Origin: an uncultured Opitutales bacterium
GTDB taxonomy: Bacteria; Verrucomicrobiota; Verrucomicrobiia; Opitutales; Intestinicryptomonadaceae
Length of the DNA: 40,255 bases
NCBI GenBank assembly: GCA_944389575.1
Contig: CALXMX010000097.1
Span: 1 to 40,255, forward strand
Direction of reading: 5' to 3'
This document shows positions 1 through 9,484 of this stretch, piece after piece (positions within the stretch are counted from its first letter, which is position 1; each line of letters begins with the position of its first letter). The translations under genes and the position numbers were made by a program. The notes under the pieces were generated by a model that saw nothing but the letters and a program-made list of their open reading frames with translations, made no database searches and had not been told where the DNA came from.

Positions 1-354
1 TTGGAAAATTGCGTACACGTCGCTCCCGTCCGGCGAGGACAAAGCCACATCGCACACGGCGGTCTTTTCGTTGCGAAACGGCACGCGCGCCGTGGCCAAA
101 ACCTCTGCGCCGCGGGGGCACGGGCGAAGATAGTTTATCGCGGAATTCGAGCTCACCGCAGTCACGTCGCCAGTGTTGACCGCGAGGGCGGCGGCGTAAT
201 CCGCCAGTGAAAAGAGAAATCCCCCGTGCGCAATTCCCACGCCGTTTAAAAATTCGTCCCGCGCAAACGCGCGCACGCGGACGCATTCGCCGGCGGGCTC
301 GAGCTTCGCAAACCCGAGCGTCTCGGCCAACCTGTCGAAATCCGTATTCGGCAT
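1..354 (-). CDS. PaaI-type hotdog-fold thioesterase (partial, runs off left edge)
   Basis: The minus-strand reading frame from the ATG at 354 runs open to the first base of the window, so the C-terminus is missing; 118 codons are visible. The protein contains NGVGIAHGGFLFSLADYAA, the typical hotdog-fold motif of the PaaI/acyl-CoA thioesterase group (the H-G-G segment at the start of the central helix). Members hydrolyse acyl- or aryl-CoA thioesters in the cytoplasm; the substrate cannot be read here. A GGAG lies about 10 nt before the ATG and supports this start, although the frame stays open upstream. It follows the aminotransferase gene by 70 bp, and a perfect 8-bp hairpin sits in that gap. 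Family call fairly sure, substrate unknown. Confidence 0.75.
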   Translation of the reverse strand, partial: MPNTDFDRLAETLGFAKLEPAGECVRVRAFARDEFLNGVGIAHGGFLFSLADYAAALAVNTGDVTAVSSNSAINYLRPCPRGAEVLATARVPFRNEKTAVCDVALSSPDGSDVYAIFQ

Positions 355-386
355 GCGGAAAAAGTCTCCAAGCCCAATGCGGGAAC

Positions 387-407
387 GCGCGGGCTCTGCG
401 CCCGCGC
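387..407 (-). other. Intercistronic GC hairpin before the thioesterase gene
   Basis: GCGCGGGC and GCCCGCGC form a perfect 8-bp inverted repeat with a 5-nt loop between the aminotransferase stop (425) and the thioesterase start (354). No T-run follows on the minus strand, so it is not a canonical terminator. It may stabilise the upstream message or modulate read-through; this role is inference. Confidence 0.4.
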
Positions 408-424
408 CCCCGGCCGGGCAAACG

Positions 425-1291
425 TTATATTCTCACGCCAAGCTTCGGGGCGACCTCGTTAAACGCCGCAATCAGGCGCTTCGTCACGGGGCCCGGCTTG
501 CCCGTTCCTATCGGGCGCGAGTCAAGCTCGACAAGCGGTATGAGTTTCGCCGCCGTTCCCGTCAGGAAGCATTCGTCGGCGGTCCACACGTCGAAGCGCG
601 CCAGCGGCGTTTCGCAAACTTCTATGCCGAGCTGCTTGGCCAAATCCAAAACGGTTGCGCGAGTCATGCCGCCGAGCGACCCGCAGCTGACGGGCGGCGT
701 GATAAGCCTTCCCTCAAACACGACAAACACGTTGTCCCCGCTGCATTCGGCCACATAGCCCTCGCTATTCAAAAGCAGGCACTCCTGGTAACCGAGCTTC
801 TGAGCCTCGATTTTGGCGAGAATGTTGTTGAGATAGTTCAGGCTCTTGACCATCGGAGGCAGCGCCGCATGGGAATTGCGCCTGGTCGGAACCGTTATGG
901 CCTTCAATCCGTTTTCGTAAAGCTCGTTCGGGTAGAGCTGGATTTGGTCGGCGATAATTACCAGCTGGGGATCCTCGCAGGTAAACGGCGACAGCCCCAG
1001 CTTGCCCTTCCCGCGCGACACGACCAAGCGGATATAGCCGTCCGTAAGCCCGTTCGTCCGACAGGCGTCGCACACGGCGTCGATGATTTCCTGCTTGCTC
1101 CACGGCATATCCAAAAGAATTGCGCGCGCGGAGCGAAACAGGCGGTCTATGTGCTTGTCCAGCTTGAAAACGTTTCCGCTGTACAGGCGGATTCCCTCGA
1201 ATATTCCGTCTCCGTAAAGAAAACCGTGGTCGAACACCGAGACTTTCGCCTCGTCCTTGTCGTAATACTTTCCGTTTATATATACTTTCAT
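425..1291 (-). CDS. ilvE: Branched-chain amino acid aminotransferase (PLP fold type IV)
   Basis: 288-aa class IV aminotransferase that moves the amino group between glutamate and branched-chain 2-oxoacids, the last step of Val/Leu/Ile synthesis. The N-terminus has VSVFDHGFLYGDGIFEGIR (about residues 17-35). The PLP lysine is K149 in MVKSLNYLNN, and the cofactor-binding segment around E182 reads AECSGDNVF. Length fits the short bacterial/archaeal type. The frame is open upstream into glnS, but that extension is arginine-rich and lacks family similarity, so the ATG at 1291 is the start. It sits 118 bp after glnS and 70 bp before a thioesterase gene on the same strand. D-amino-acid aminotransferase or aminodeoxychorismate lyase are related alternatives; the lysine context and length favour IlvE. 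Confidence 0.88.
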   Translation of the reverse strand: MKVYINGKYYDKDEAKVSVFDHGFLYGDGIFEGIRLYSGNVFKLDKHIDRLFRSARAILLDMPWSKQEIIDAVCDACRTNGLTDGYIRLVVSRGKGKLGLSPFTCEDPQLVIIADQIQLYPNELYENGLKAITVPTRRNSHAALPPMVKSLNYLNNILAKIEAQKLGYQECLLLNSEGYVAECSGDNVFVVFEGRLITPPVSCGSLGGMTRATVLDLAKQLGIEVCETPLARFDVWTADECFLTGTAAKLIPLVELDSRPIGTGKPGPVTKRLIAAFNEVAPKLGVRI

Positions 1292-1409
1292 AGTCTTTGC
1301 TGTTTGAAATTCCGCGCAAACGCACACCGCGCCCGAATCGCCGGACGCCTTCGGTTTTGTTTCTTGCCGACTACTTACACCCAATCCTCCGGGCGCGTCA
1401 ACCGAAAAT

Positions 1410-3095
1410 CTATTTGCCGTAGGAATCCTTGAGCGCGACCGTGCGGTTGAAAACCGGCAGGCCGGGCTTCGAGAGCTTTGAATCCGCCATGAAGTATGCG
1501 TTGCGCTCAAACTGCAACGGCGTTCCCGCCGCGGCGTCCAAGAGCGCGGGCTCGACAAGCGCCTCAACCTCCGACACTGAATTCGGATTGAGAAAATCCT
1601 TGAAGTCCGCGCCCTCCGGAAGATTTCCCATGTCCTCGCGCGTGAAGAGATTTTCATACAGGCGGACCTTCGCGCGCCCGCAATTCTCGGCGTCCACCCA
1701 GTGTATCGTCCCCTTTACCTTCCTGCCGTCCGGCGAATTTCCGCCGCGCGAGTCCGGATCTATCGAGCATATGAGCTTCAATATGTTTCCGTCCGAATCT
1801 TTCACGGCGTCCTTGTACTTTAGGAAATAGGCGTAGCGCAGGCGCACCTCGCCGCCCGGAAAGAGGCGAAAGTACTTCTTCGGCGGATTCTCGCAAAAAT
1901 CTGAGCGCTCTATGAATATCCTCCTGCCGAACTTCACCTTCCTGACGCCGGCGGACGCGTCCTCCGGATTGTTCACCGCGTCAAGCTCGTCGAAGGTTCC
2001 CGCCGGCCAGTTTTCTATTTCCACTTCAAGCGGGTCGAACACAGCCATTCTGCGGAGCGCCGTCTTATTCAAATCCTGCCGCAGGCAGTGCTCGAGAAGC
2101 TCAAGCTCCGTGAGGCTGTTGAACTTCGTCACCCCGATGGTCTCGCAAAAATTGCGTATGGCCGCCGGAGTGTAGCCGCGGCGGCGCATTCCCGAAAGCG
2201 TCGGCATGCGCGGGTCGTCCCACCCCTCGACTATGCCCTCCGACACAAGCTGCTGAAGCTTGCGCTTGCTCATCATCGTGTAAGTGAGATTCAGCCTCGC
2301 AAACTCGTACTGGCGCGGACGGACTTTCAGCGTCTTTGCTATGCTGGTGTTTTCTATGAACCAATCGTAGAGCGCGCGGTGGACGTCGAACTCCAAAGTG
2401 CACAGCGAATGGGTGATTCCCTCTATGGCGTCGCTCAGGCAGTGGGCGAAATCGTACATCGGATAGACGCACCACTTGTCTCCCGTGCGATGGTGCCCCT
2501 GCTTTTTTATCCGGTATATGGCGGGGTCGCGCATCAGGAGATTCGGGGAGGCCATGTCTATCTTCGCGCGCAGGACATAACTGCCCTCGTCAAACTCACC
2601 GGCCTTCATGCGGCGGAATATGTCGAGACTTTCCGAAGGCGGCCTGTCTCGCCACGGGCTCGGCTTTCCCGGCCGCCCCGGCACGCCGCGATACTCCTTG
2701 AACTCCTCCGGAGAAAGCGTGCAGACGTAGGCCTTCCCCGCAACGATAAGCTCCTCGGCAAGTTCGTAAAGCCTGTCGAAATAGTCCGAGGCGTAGAACT
2801 CGCGGTCGCCCCAGTCGAATCCCATCCAGCGCACGTCCTCGCGGATCGAATCCACAAATCGCGTCTCCTCCTTATCGGGGTTGGTGTCGTCAAAGCGCAG
2901 GTTGCACTTTCCGCCGTTTTCGAGGGCCATGCCGAAATCTATGCAAAAGGCCTTAGCATGCCCTATGTGAAGGCAGTCGTTCGGCTCCGGGGGAAACCGC
3001 GTGCGCACGGCGTCGGGAGGCAGGCCGTTGGCTATGTCGTCCGCAATCACCTGCCTGATGAAATTCATGGGCTTGTTGTCTTGTCCGCCGTCCAT
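1410..3095 (-). CDS. glnS: Glutaminyl-tRNA synthetase
   Basis: 561-aa class I synthetase that charges tRNA-Gln directly with glutamine. The class I HIGH motif is at residues 43-46 ([15 protein letters not shown]) and the KMSKS equivalent is MSKRK at 275-279. Other GlnRS blocks are [36 protein letters not shown] and the C-terminal anticodon-binding beta-barrels ending [12 protein letters not shown]. The sequence tracks E. coli GlnRS, as I remember it, along its whole length. The frame extends to a TTG at 3107, but the ATG at 3095 is preferred; the M at 3068 (MNFIRQV) is also possible. The gene lies 46 bp after glycogen phosphorylase. A tRNA-Gln(CTG) gene is near the right end of this window, consistent with direct glutaminylation. 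Confidence 0.96.
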   Translation of the reverse strand: MDGGQDNKPMNFIRQVIADDIANGLPPDAVRTRFPPEPNDCLHIGHAKAFCIDFGMALENGGKCNLRFDDTNPDKEETRFVDSIREDVRWMGFDWGDREFYASDYFDRLYELAEELIVAGKAYVCTLSPEEFKEYRGVPGRPGKPSPWRDRPPSESLDIFRRMKAGEFDEGSYVLRAKIDMASPNLLMRDPAIYRIKKQGHHRTGDKWCVYPMYDFAHCLSDAIEGITHSLCTLEFDVHRALYDWFIENTSIAKTLKVRPRQYEFARLNLTYTMMSKRKLQQLVSEGIVEGWDDPRMPTLSGMRRRGYTPAAIRNFCETIGVTKFNSLTELELLEHCLRQDLNKTALRRMAVFDPLEVEIENWPAGTFDELDAVNNPEDASAGVRKVKFGRRIFIERSDFCENPPKKYFRLFPGGEVRLRYAYFLKYKDAVKDSDGNILKLICSIDPDSRGGNSPDGRKVKGTIHWVDAENCGRAKVRLYENLFTREDMGNLPEGADFKDFLNPNSVSEVEALVEPALLDAAAGTPLQFERNAYFMADSKLSKPGLPVFNRTVALKDSYGK

Positions 3096-3141
3096 AAGTA
3101 TTTTCAATGTGCTCTATGCCGCAAGCGATAGGCGCGCGCAA

Positions 3142-5643
3142 TCAAAGTTTCCAGATGTCCTTGGCGTACTCGCGTATCGTGCGGTCGGAGGAGAATTTCC
3201 CTATGCGGGCGGTGTTCAAGATTGCCATCTTCGCCCAGCGCGGCTTGTCGCGGAAGGCGGCGTCCGCCTTCTGCTGCTCGTCGCAATAGGCCTGGTAGTC
3301 GGCGCACACCATGAACGCGTCTCCCCAGTCCAAAACCGACTTGCGCAGCGGCATGAACGCCGACGGATTCGACGGCATGAAATAGTCCGAAACCAGCCAG
3401 TCCAAAACGTCCTTGAGGTTCTTGTTCTGCGAATAGTAGTTCCACGGATTGTACCCGTGCCCCTTGAGCGACTGCACCTGCTCGACCGTATTGCCGAATA
3501 TAAAGATATTCTCCTTGCCCACAGCCTCGAGTATCTCCACATTCGCCCCGTCCAGCGTCCCCATGGTGACCGCCCCGTTGAGGGCGAGCTTCATGTTTCC
3601 GGTTCCGGAGGCCTCCTTGCCCGCAGTCGATATCTGCTCCGACAAATCCGCCGCCGGAATTATGTTCATCGCCAGCGACACGTTGTAGTTGGGTATGAAC
3701 ACGACTTTGAGCTTGTCGTTTATGCGCTTGTCGGAGTTTATCCTCTCGCCAACCTTGTTTATCGCATAGATGATGTTCTTCGCCAAATCGTATCCCGGCG
3801 CGGCCTTTGCGCCGAATATGAACACGCGCGGGGCGATGTCCAAGTTCGGATTGTGCAGCAGCCTCTTGTACAGCGTCATTATGTGCAGGAGGTTCAAGTG
3901 CTGCCGCTTGTACTCGTGCAGACGCTTTATTTGCACGTCGAACATGGCCTCCGGATTTACCTCCACGCCGCACTTCTGGCGGATTATGCGCGCCATGTTC
4001 TTCTTGTTTTCGAGCTTGACGCGCATGAAATCCTCCTGGAACTGCGGATCGTCGGCGTATTTTTCCAGGCCGCGCAGAAGGTCCAAGTCCTTCGGCCAGC
4101 ACTTGCCGCCTATCTTCGTGTCTATCAGGGCGGACAGTCCCTCGTTGGCCACCTTCAGCCAGCGGCGCGGAGTTATGCCGTTCGTCTTGTTGTTGAACTT
4201 CGCGGGATCTATTTCGTAGAAATCGCGCAGAACGCTGTTTTTCAGCAAGTCCGTATGGAGGGCGGCAACGCCGTTTACGCTGAAGCTGCCGACAACCGCC
4301 AGATACGCCATGCGTATCATCTTGGGCTGGCCCTCCTCTATTATAGAGAGGCGCTCCAAGCGCTTCGGATCGTTCGGATAGCGGCGCGCGACCTCCCTCA
4401 GCCAGCGCGCGTTGATTTCGTAAATGATTTGCAGGTGGCGCGGCAGCGCCTTCTGGAACAGGTCTAACGACCACTTCTCAAGCGCCTCGGGCAGGAGCGT
4501 GTGGTTGGTGTAGGCAAAAATCTTCACGCACATCGCCCACGACTCGTCCCAGCCAAGGCCGTGGACGTCCATCAGAAGCCTCATGAGTTCCGGGACGGCT
4601 ATCGCCGGGTGGGTGTCGTTGAGCTGTATAACATTCTTGCGCGTAAAGGCGCTCCAATCCTTGTGCGCGGCAAGATAGCGACGTATGATGTCCTGAAGCG
4701 AGCACGAAACGAAGAAATACTGCTGTATGAGGCGCAGATATTTTCCGTTTTCAGTCTTGTCGTTCGGATATAGCACCTTTGAGACCGTCTCGCTCATGGC
4801 CTTCTGGTGGACTGCCTGCGCATATCCGCCCGCGTTGAACGCGTCGAGGTCAAATTCGTTCGACGCCCTGGACTCCCACAGGCGGAGGAAATTTACCGTC
4901 TCCGCGCCGTACCCGACGACCGGAATATCCCACGGAATGCCGACGATATCGGTCTGCGGCTTCCAGAGCGGAGCCCAGTCCCCGGTGTCGGTCATGCGGT
5001 TTTCCACGGTTCCGCCCAGCGGCACCCTGACGGTGTTCTGCGGGCGAACAATCTCCCACGGAGTGCCGTACTTCAGCCAGTTGTCGGGCGACTCCACCTG
5101 CTTCCCGTCCTCAAACGACTGCGTGAAAAGCCCGAATTCGTAATGTATCCCGTACCCGATCGCCGGATAGTTCAGCGTGGCCAGCGAATCCTGAAAGCAC
5201 GCCGCAAGGCGGCCGAGGCCGCCGTTGCCTAAGCCCATGTCGACCTCCTCGTCCATTATTTCGTCGAGGTCCTTGCCGAGCTCGCTCAGCGCCTGCTTAG
5301 TGACGCCCATCAAATTCGTGTTCACGAGCGTATCGGCGGTCAGGCGACCGACCAAATATTCGAGCGAAAAGTAGTTCACCCTGCGCACGTCGCCGTCGTG
5401 AAAGCGCTTCATTGTGCTGATAAAACGGTTCATCGTGTGGTCGCGCACGGCGAGCGCGGTCGCCACCCACCAGTCGCGCTTTTTTGCCGAGACTTCGGAA
5501 GTAGCCAGCGAACATTCCAAGTGCCACAGTATCGCCTTCTTCATGCCCTCGGCCGTCTCGCCGACGTAAAACGGACACGCATTGGCGTCGGATATGACTT
5601 TCTTTTCCTCGTTGGAATATTGGAATTGTCTTGTCGTTTTCAT
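3142..5643 (-). CDS. glgP: Glycogen/maltodextrin phosphorylase
   Basis: 833-aa GT35 phosphorylase, which releases glucose-1-phosphate from the non-reducing ends of alpha-1,4-glucans in the cytoplasm using PLP. The PLP lysine is K685 in EASGTGNMK, followed by the family block [16 protein letters not shown]. The N-terminal half has [16 protein letters not shown] and [10 protein letters not shown], and RIHEYKRQ is present as RLHEYKRQ. Length is normal (about 800-840 aa) and no key residue looks lost. The ATG at 5643 has no clear Shine-Dalgarno sequence. The gene is first in a minus-strand run with glnS, ilvE and a thioesterase gene, with 46 bp to glnS; whether all share one transcript is inferred from spacing only. 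Confidence 0.97.
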   Translation of the reverse strand: MKTTRQFQYSNEEKKVISDANACPFYVGETAEGMKKAILWHLECSLATSEVSAKKRDWWVATALAVRDHTMNRFISTMKRFHDGDVRRVNYFSLEYLVGRLTADTLVNTNLMGVTKQALSELGKDLDEIMDEEVDMGLGNGGLGRLAACFQDSLATLNYPAIGYGIHYEFGLFTQSFEDGKQVESPDNWLKYGTPWEIVRPQNTVRVPLGGTVENRMTDTGDWAPLWKPQTDIVGIPWDIPVVGYGAETVNFLRLWESRASNEFDLDAFNAGGYAQAVHQKAMSETVSKVLYPNDKTENGKYLRLIQQYFFVSCSLQDIIRRYLAAHKDWSAFTRKNVIQLNDTHPAIAVPELMRLLMDVHGLGWDESWAMCVKIFAYTNHTLLPEALEKWSLDLFQKALPRHLQIIYEINARWLREVARRYPNDPKRLERLSIIEEGQPKMIRMAYLAVVGSFSVNGVAALHTDLLKNSVLRDFYEIDPAKFNNKTNGITPRRWLKVANEGLSALIDTKIGGKCWPKDLDLLRGLEKYADDPQFQEDFMRVKLENKKNMARIIRQKCGVEVNPEAMFDVQIKRLHEYKRQHLNLLHIMTLYKRLLHNPNLDIAPRVFIFGAKAAPGYDLAKNIIYAINKVGERINSDKRINDKLKVVFIPNYNVSLAMNIIPAADLSEQISTAGKEASGTGNMKLALNGAVTMGTLDGANVEILEAVGKENIFIFGNTVEQVQSLKGHGYNPWNYYSQNKNLKDVLDWLVSDYFMPSNPSAFMPLRKSVLDWGDAFMVCADYQAYCDEQQKADAAFRDKPRWAKMAILNTARIGKFSSDRTIREYAKDIWKL

Positions 5644-6399
5644 ATTTGGGGTGATTTAAGCCTTAAATAGTGGAGTTTTGAACGCCCGAACACAAGCATT
5701 TTATAACCCGTATTTCGCCGGGCGCTTTTTCGCGCTTTTTGCGTTCTTCTTGCGCCAAACTTGCAAAGAAACGTTATCGCATTTTTCTCCCTCCCAATGT
5801 AAACTCAACCTGAGATTCGCGCATTTTTCGGAAGCGCGAACGGCGGCGAAAAATAAGCCGCAGTAAGCCATAGCAAACCGCGGCGCGAGGCGGCAAGAAG
5901 AACCGAGGGAGCGCATTAAAAAAACGCGAAAACACGCCGCTGAAAACGCAAGCGATAATTCCCAAATTCACATCTCCCGCTCGCATATCCGCGCGAATAA
6001 TGAATAATAGATTAATTATAAAGGACGCGGACAATGCCGCATCTTATCCCGGCAAGGTTATCCCGGCAAGGCGAACCCCGCCCGCAACCCGCATTTTCGC
6101 GCGGGAAAGCGACAAAGCGAATGCCCGCCCCCGATTCCGCCCGGATTCCTGCGCTTCGCGTGGGCGCCTTTTGCAATCCGCATCTCAACGCCCGTCGTAC
6201 GCGAGCGGCGGCGAAAAAGGAAAAAGAGTAATAAGCGCTGCAAAAGATGCAAAAAAACATAGAAAAATTGCGAAAAAACCACTTCGCGCAATCGGTACCC
6301 TCCCGCGCTTTTCAGGCGCGAACTGCCTACGAAAATAAAAACGGGCGCGCGCAAGAATTAAAAAATCTGTCCCGCGCTTCCAAATTCGTCCCGCACTTT
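5644..6399. other. Long intergenic region with a 14-bp tandem repeat and AT-rich tract
   Basis: No convincing gene on either strand; the open frames are Arg/Ala-rich and resemble no family. A 14-bp unit (TATCCCGGCAAGG plus one base) occurs twice in tandem at 6045-6072. An AT-rich stretch at about 5996-6022 (AATAATGAATAATAGATTAA) stands out from the GC-rich surroundings and resembles the AT-rich arms near 21951 and 22081. The upstream region of glgP lies at the left end, without a strong promoter match. Confidence 0.5.
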
Positions 6400-7080
6400 T
6401 TACTCTATATTTCCGTCCACCAGCGAGACAATCCTGTCGGCAATATCCAATATGCGGTTGTCGTGGGTGACGAGCACGACGGTCACCCCGAGCTCCCTCG
6501 CCATTTTGCGTATAATTTCCACGACCTCGCGCCCGCTCTTTTGGTCGAGCGATGCTGTGGGCTCGTCGGCCAAAACTATGCGCGGCTTGCGCACCAGCGC
6601 GCGCGCTATTGCCACCCTCTGCCGCTGGCCGCCCGAGAGGTGCGACGGCCTTTTCATCGCCTGCTCCGCTATTCCGACCGTCTCCAAAACCTCCATCGCG
6701 CGCGCGAACGAAGTTTCGCCCGTCTCGCGCGGGTCGAAGGCTAGAGGAAGCTGTACGTTCTGGACAACTTTCAAAGAGTTTATCAAGTGGTGGCTCTGAA
6801 ATATGAATCCCATTCGCCTGCGTATTCTGCGCAGCTGCGACTGGTTTGCGCCGTGCAAACTGCGCCCGTCGACGACTATTTCCCCCTTCTGCAAAGTCAG
6901 CTGCGCGCCCATCAGCTTCAGGAGCGTGGACTTTCCCGAACCCGACGGCCCCATTATTATCACAATCTCCCCGCGCGACAAATCCAAATTTACCCCGTGC
7001 AGCACCTCTTTAGTGCCGTCGCCCTCCCGATAGCTGTGAAAGAGGTTTCTGACCTTTATTATAGATTCGCCTTCAGACAT
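6400..7080 (-). CDS. ABC transporter ATP-binding protein, DevA/LolD type
   Basis: 226-aa ATPase with Walker A GPSGSGKST (44-52), Q-loop FIFQSHHLI, signature LSGGQ (148-152), Walker B IVLADEP (168-174) and switch histidine H206. The HHLINSLKVVQNVQLPL stretch is typical of the DevA/MacB/LolD group, which powers FtsX-like permeases moving lipoproteins or glycolipids out of the inner membrane. The ATG at 7080 is chosen because the upstream extension has no family similarity. No permease or adaptor gene lies on either side: 3' is a 750-bp gene-free stretch and 5' a 540-bp one. Its partner must lie elsewhere, or the gene has been separated from it. Family sure; substrate unknown. Confidence 0.88.
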   Translation of the reverse strand: MSEGESIIKVRNLFHSYREGDGTKEVLHGVNLDLSRGEIVIIMGPSGSGKSTLLKLMGAQLTLQKGEIVVDGRSLHGANQSQLRRIRRRMGFIFQSHHLINSLKVVQNVQLPLAFDPRETGETSFARAMEVLETVGIAEQAMKRPSHLSGGQRQRVAIARALVRKPRIVLADEPTASLDQKSGREVVEIIRKMARELGVTVVLVTHDNRILDIADRIVSLVDGNIE

Positions 7081-7622
7081 AGAGCAGACAAAAAAATCTT
7101 CCAAAATTAAAAGTCCGAAGCGCGATTTTTGCGAGACATTTTTTCGCTCCCGCACGCGAAAGCGCAAAGCGGCCTTGGGCAAGGCGGAGCGAGAAAATAG
7201 CGCAAGCCGCAAAGAAAGCGAACTTCAAAAAATGCTGCAGCAACACCTCCGACCGCAGGCGAACAATCAGGGGCGCACACACTCCCCCCGCGCGCATAAT
7301 CCCGCCAATGCGCTCCATTAAGAGCGCGAATTTCAACTGGCAACGCAAAATAAATTCAATTTTGCAAAAACAAAAAATTCCAAACGCCCATTCGCGCAAT
7401 TTTTGTTCCGCAATACTTAAATTAACGGCACAAAAAAATCAAAACGTTTGCGCGCGCATTAAGACACACCCATGGCCGCGGGCGAACAAACTCAAAACGC
7501 GCGCGCCCCCGCATGCGCATTAAATGCAAAAAATTTTTTTCGCCTGCCGGTTGCAAACGCGCGCGCCTCATCAAAGCGCGGCCGCACATAACAGATTTAA
7601 ACGGCCTACTTTGAAGCGGCAT
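7081..7622. other. Gene-free interval between the ABC ATPase and Pal-like genes
   Basis: I see no gene here. Open frames on both strands are short and compositionally biased. The right end abuts the terminator of the Pal-like gene; the left end would hold the promoter of the ABC ATPase gene, where no clear -35/-10 pair is visible. Confidence 0.5.
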
Positions 7623-7653
7623 AAAAAAAGCGGACTTTCAAGTGAAAATCCGC
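7623..7653 (-). terminator. Intrinsic terminator of the Pal-like gene
   Basis: On the minus strand, GCGGATTTTC and GAAAGTCCGC form a 10-bp stem (one G-U pair) around a 4-nt loop, followed at once by seven T residues. It lies 25 bp downstream of the Pal-like stop codon at 7679. Confidence 0.88.
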
Positions 7654-7678
7654 AGAACGCCGAGTTGGCTATAAAATC

Positions 7679-8248
7679 TTACCTCGCAATTTTGACAATC
7701 TCCACGCGGCGGTCGTGCCTGGCCTCCGGGGAATTTTTTGCCGCATCGACAACCGCTCCAAGCTCGCCGCGGGGAATGGACTCCATCTGCGAGACGTCCG
7801 CGCCGACGCCGGCCATGTAATCGGCAACGGCCTTGCAGCGCTTGTCGGAAAGAAGCATGTTGTACTCCTCTGTTCCCCACCAGTCCGTGTGCCCGACGAG
7901 GATAATCTTAAAGTTCGGATTCGCCGCAAAAAAGTCCACAGCCTGCTTTACCTTGCCGCGCTCTCCGCTCTCTACGGCGTACTTGTCAAATCCAAAATAA
8001 ACCGTGCAAACTACGTCCTCAGGCCTGATGCTTTCGGGATTGAAGCTGCCGCCCACGCCTTCAACTTCGCGCTCCTGCAAGCCCTGGTCGGCTCCGAGAC
8101 CGCTGGAATCTCCGGGCATGTCGCCGTTAAATTCGCCGGCGGCGTTGGACGATTTCGTATCGAGCGGCGACGGCGCGTCAAGCGAATCGCACGCCGCAAG
8201 CGCGAAGGCGAAAAGGGAAACCAAGGCGATGTTTATAATCTTTTTCAT
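7679..8248 (-). CDS. Pal-like OmpA-family lipoprotein
   Basis: 189-aa outer-membrane lipoprotein with a C-terminal peptidoglycan-binding OmpA domain, anchoring the outer membrane to the wall. The signal peptide ends in lipobox LAAC (C20). An acidic/Ser-rich linker (about 21-75) leads to the OmpA domain (about 80-189) with VYFGFDKY, GHTD (119-122) and the NxxLSxxR motif (N130, L133, S134, R137). The Asp and Arg that bind the diaminopimelate side chain in OmpA/Pal domains are retained (D122, R137). Oddities are WW in place of the usual ER after HTD, and Cys138 where Ala is usual. No tol genes are adjacent, so I leave the symbol empty. A strong terminator follows. Confidence 0.85.
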   Translation of the reverse strand: MKKIINIALVSLFAFALAACDSLDAPSPLDTKSSNAAGEFNGDMPGDSSGLGADQGLQEREVEGVGGSFNPESIRPEDVVCTVYFGFDKYAVESGERGKVKQAVDFFAANPNFKIILVGHTDWWGTEEYNMLLSDKRCKAVADYMAGVGADVSQMESIPRGELGAVVDAAKNSPEARHDRRVEIVKIAR

Positions 8249-8679
8249 ATTTTTGTTTTTTATGCTGGAATTTGACTATTTGTCGAAAAAAGTTTCTATT
8301 CTGCGCGCCGCTTTTGCAAGTATTTTCTGCCATTATTTTGCGCCGCAACTCCCAGCCGCGCCCGAAAAGACGAAGGAAGCGCCCGAAGCCTCCCCTCCCG
8401 CGCCGCAATTCCCGGCCGGGATTTCCGATTGCGATTTCCGGCCGGGATTTCCGCTCCGCAATTTGCAATCTGCAATTTGCGGCCTGCAATTTACGACCGC
8501 AAACGCCGCGCCATAGTTCCAACCCCATAGTTCCAGCGTTGCCGTCTCCGCGCGGCAATGCCCGTGTTGCGCTCCAACACCCTAATGGGCGTTTCCTTCC
8601 GGAAAAAAATTTTCACTTACTTGGGCGCACGGTTGCGCTCCACCCCCCTAACGGGCGCTTCCTCCCGCAAACGCCGCGC
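8249..8679. other. Intergenic region with several imperfect direct repeats
   Basis: No gene recognised. CCGGCCGGGATTTCCG occurs at 8413-8428 and 8439-8454, followed by reiterated TGCAAT-type units at about 8457-8490. A unit of about 38 bp beginning GTTGCGCTCCA and containing CCCTAA-GGGCG-TTCC-TCC occurs at about 8566-8603 and again at 8632-8669. CATAGTTCC occurs twice at 8512-8535. These look like degenerate intergenic repeats. The promoter of the Pal-like gene should lie at the left end. Confidence 0.5.
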
Positions 8680-9336
8680 CTATTTTCCCGACCTCAAATT
8701 CGGCGAAATTACCCTTCTGGATTTTGCGAGAGTGACCTTGCCGCCGCGCGCCTCAATTTCAAGCTCCGTGCGCTTCTGCGCCTCGACCGCCTGAAGGTGC
8801 AGCCGCTCAAGCTCAACCTGCCTCGCCTTCAGGCGCTCGATTTCGGCCTCGCGCTCCTTGAGCAGCTTTTGCAGCCTGGTTATTTCAAGCGACGGGAGAG
8901 GGGCGTCCTTCTTAACGTCGCGCAAGCGCTGAAGCTCCGCGCGCGTTCTGCTGACGGCTCTGGCAAGCTCGTCGCGCTGTTCTATGAGCTCCACGGAGGC
9001 CTTTTGGGCGGCCTCCCTCGCCTCGGCCTCGCGCTCGAGCTGGGCGTTCATGGCGTCGATAATCTGCTTTTGGGTCATCGCGCTGCTGGCCTTCGCCTTT
9101 TCGAGCATTTCCCTGGCCTGGCGCGCCTTTTCGAGATTCTCCTCCACGGAGCGCCTCACGGCGTCCGCGCGTCGGGCGGCCTCCATCTCGATATTCGCGC
9201 GGGTGTGAATGGCTGCGGACTCGGCTTCAAGAGCCTTCGTGTACGCATGCTGTTGCCCGTACTTAAACACGAGCACGACAACCGTCACCGCCAAAAGCGA
9301 AACGGCAAAAATAATCGCCGTATAAAATTCCCTCAT
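8680..9336 (-). CDS. Membrane-anchored coiled-coil protein of unknown function
   Basis: 218 aa. A single N-terminal transmembrane helix (about residues 5-24, AIIFAVSLLAVTVVVLVF) is followed by a long charged alpha-helical region rich in Glu, Arg, Ala and Lys with heptad-like spacing (about 30-195), and a short basic tail. I recognise no domain. The ATG at 9336 is preferred over the in-frame start further upstream because it places the membrane helix at the N-terminus. It is divergent from the glycosyltransferase gene at 9485. By architecture it could be an envelope scaffold; that is a guess. Confidence 0.65.
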   Translation of the reverse strand: MREFYTAIIFAVSLLAVTVVVLVFKYGQQHAYTKALEAESAAIHTRANIEMEAARRADAVRRSVEENLEKARQAREMLEKAKASSAMTQKQIIDAMNAQLEREAEAREAAQKASVELIEQRDELARAVSRTRAELQRLRDVKKDAPLPSLEITRLQKLLKEREAEIERLKARQVELERLHLQAVEAQKRTELEIEARGGKVTLAKSRRVISPNLRSGK

Positions 9337-9484
9337 CGGTATATGTCCGTATATTGGAAAGGCAGTCAAACACCGCCGCGGCCGCATTGCAACACATTTT
9401 TGGAAGCCCGCAGCCCCCGTTTTTCGCGTTGACATCTGCGCGGCTTTGAGACACTTTTAAACTTTTAACAAACAATACGCGCCT

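Noticed and set aside
1292-1657. N-terminal extension of the aminotransferase into glnS
   Set aside because: The extra 122 residues are Arg/Ser-rich, overlap glnS and have no aminotransferase similarity; the ATG at 1291 starts the fold.
3001-4467. A 488-codon plus-strand open frame opposite glycogen phosphorylase
   Set aside because: Antisense to a full-length GT35 enzyme; no motifs of its own.
9429-9460. TTGACA at 9429 as promoter of the glycosyltransferase gene
   Set aside because: No -10 box at 16-18 bp; the nearest AT-rich match is 20 bp away.
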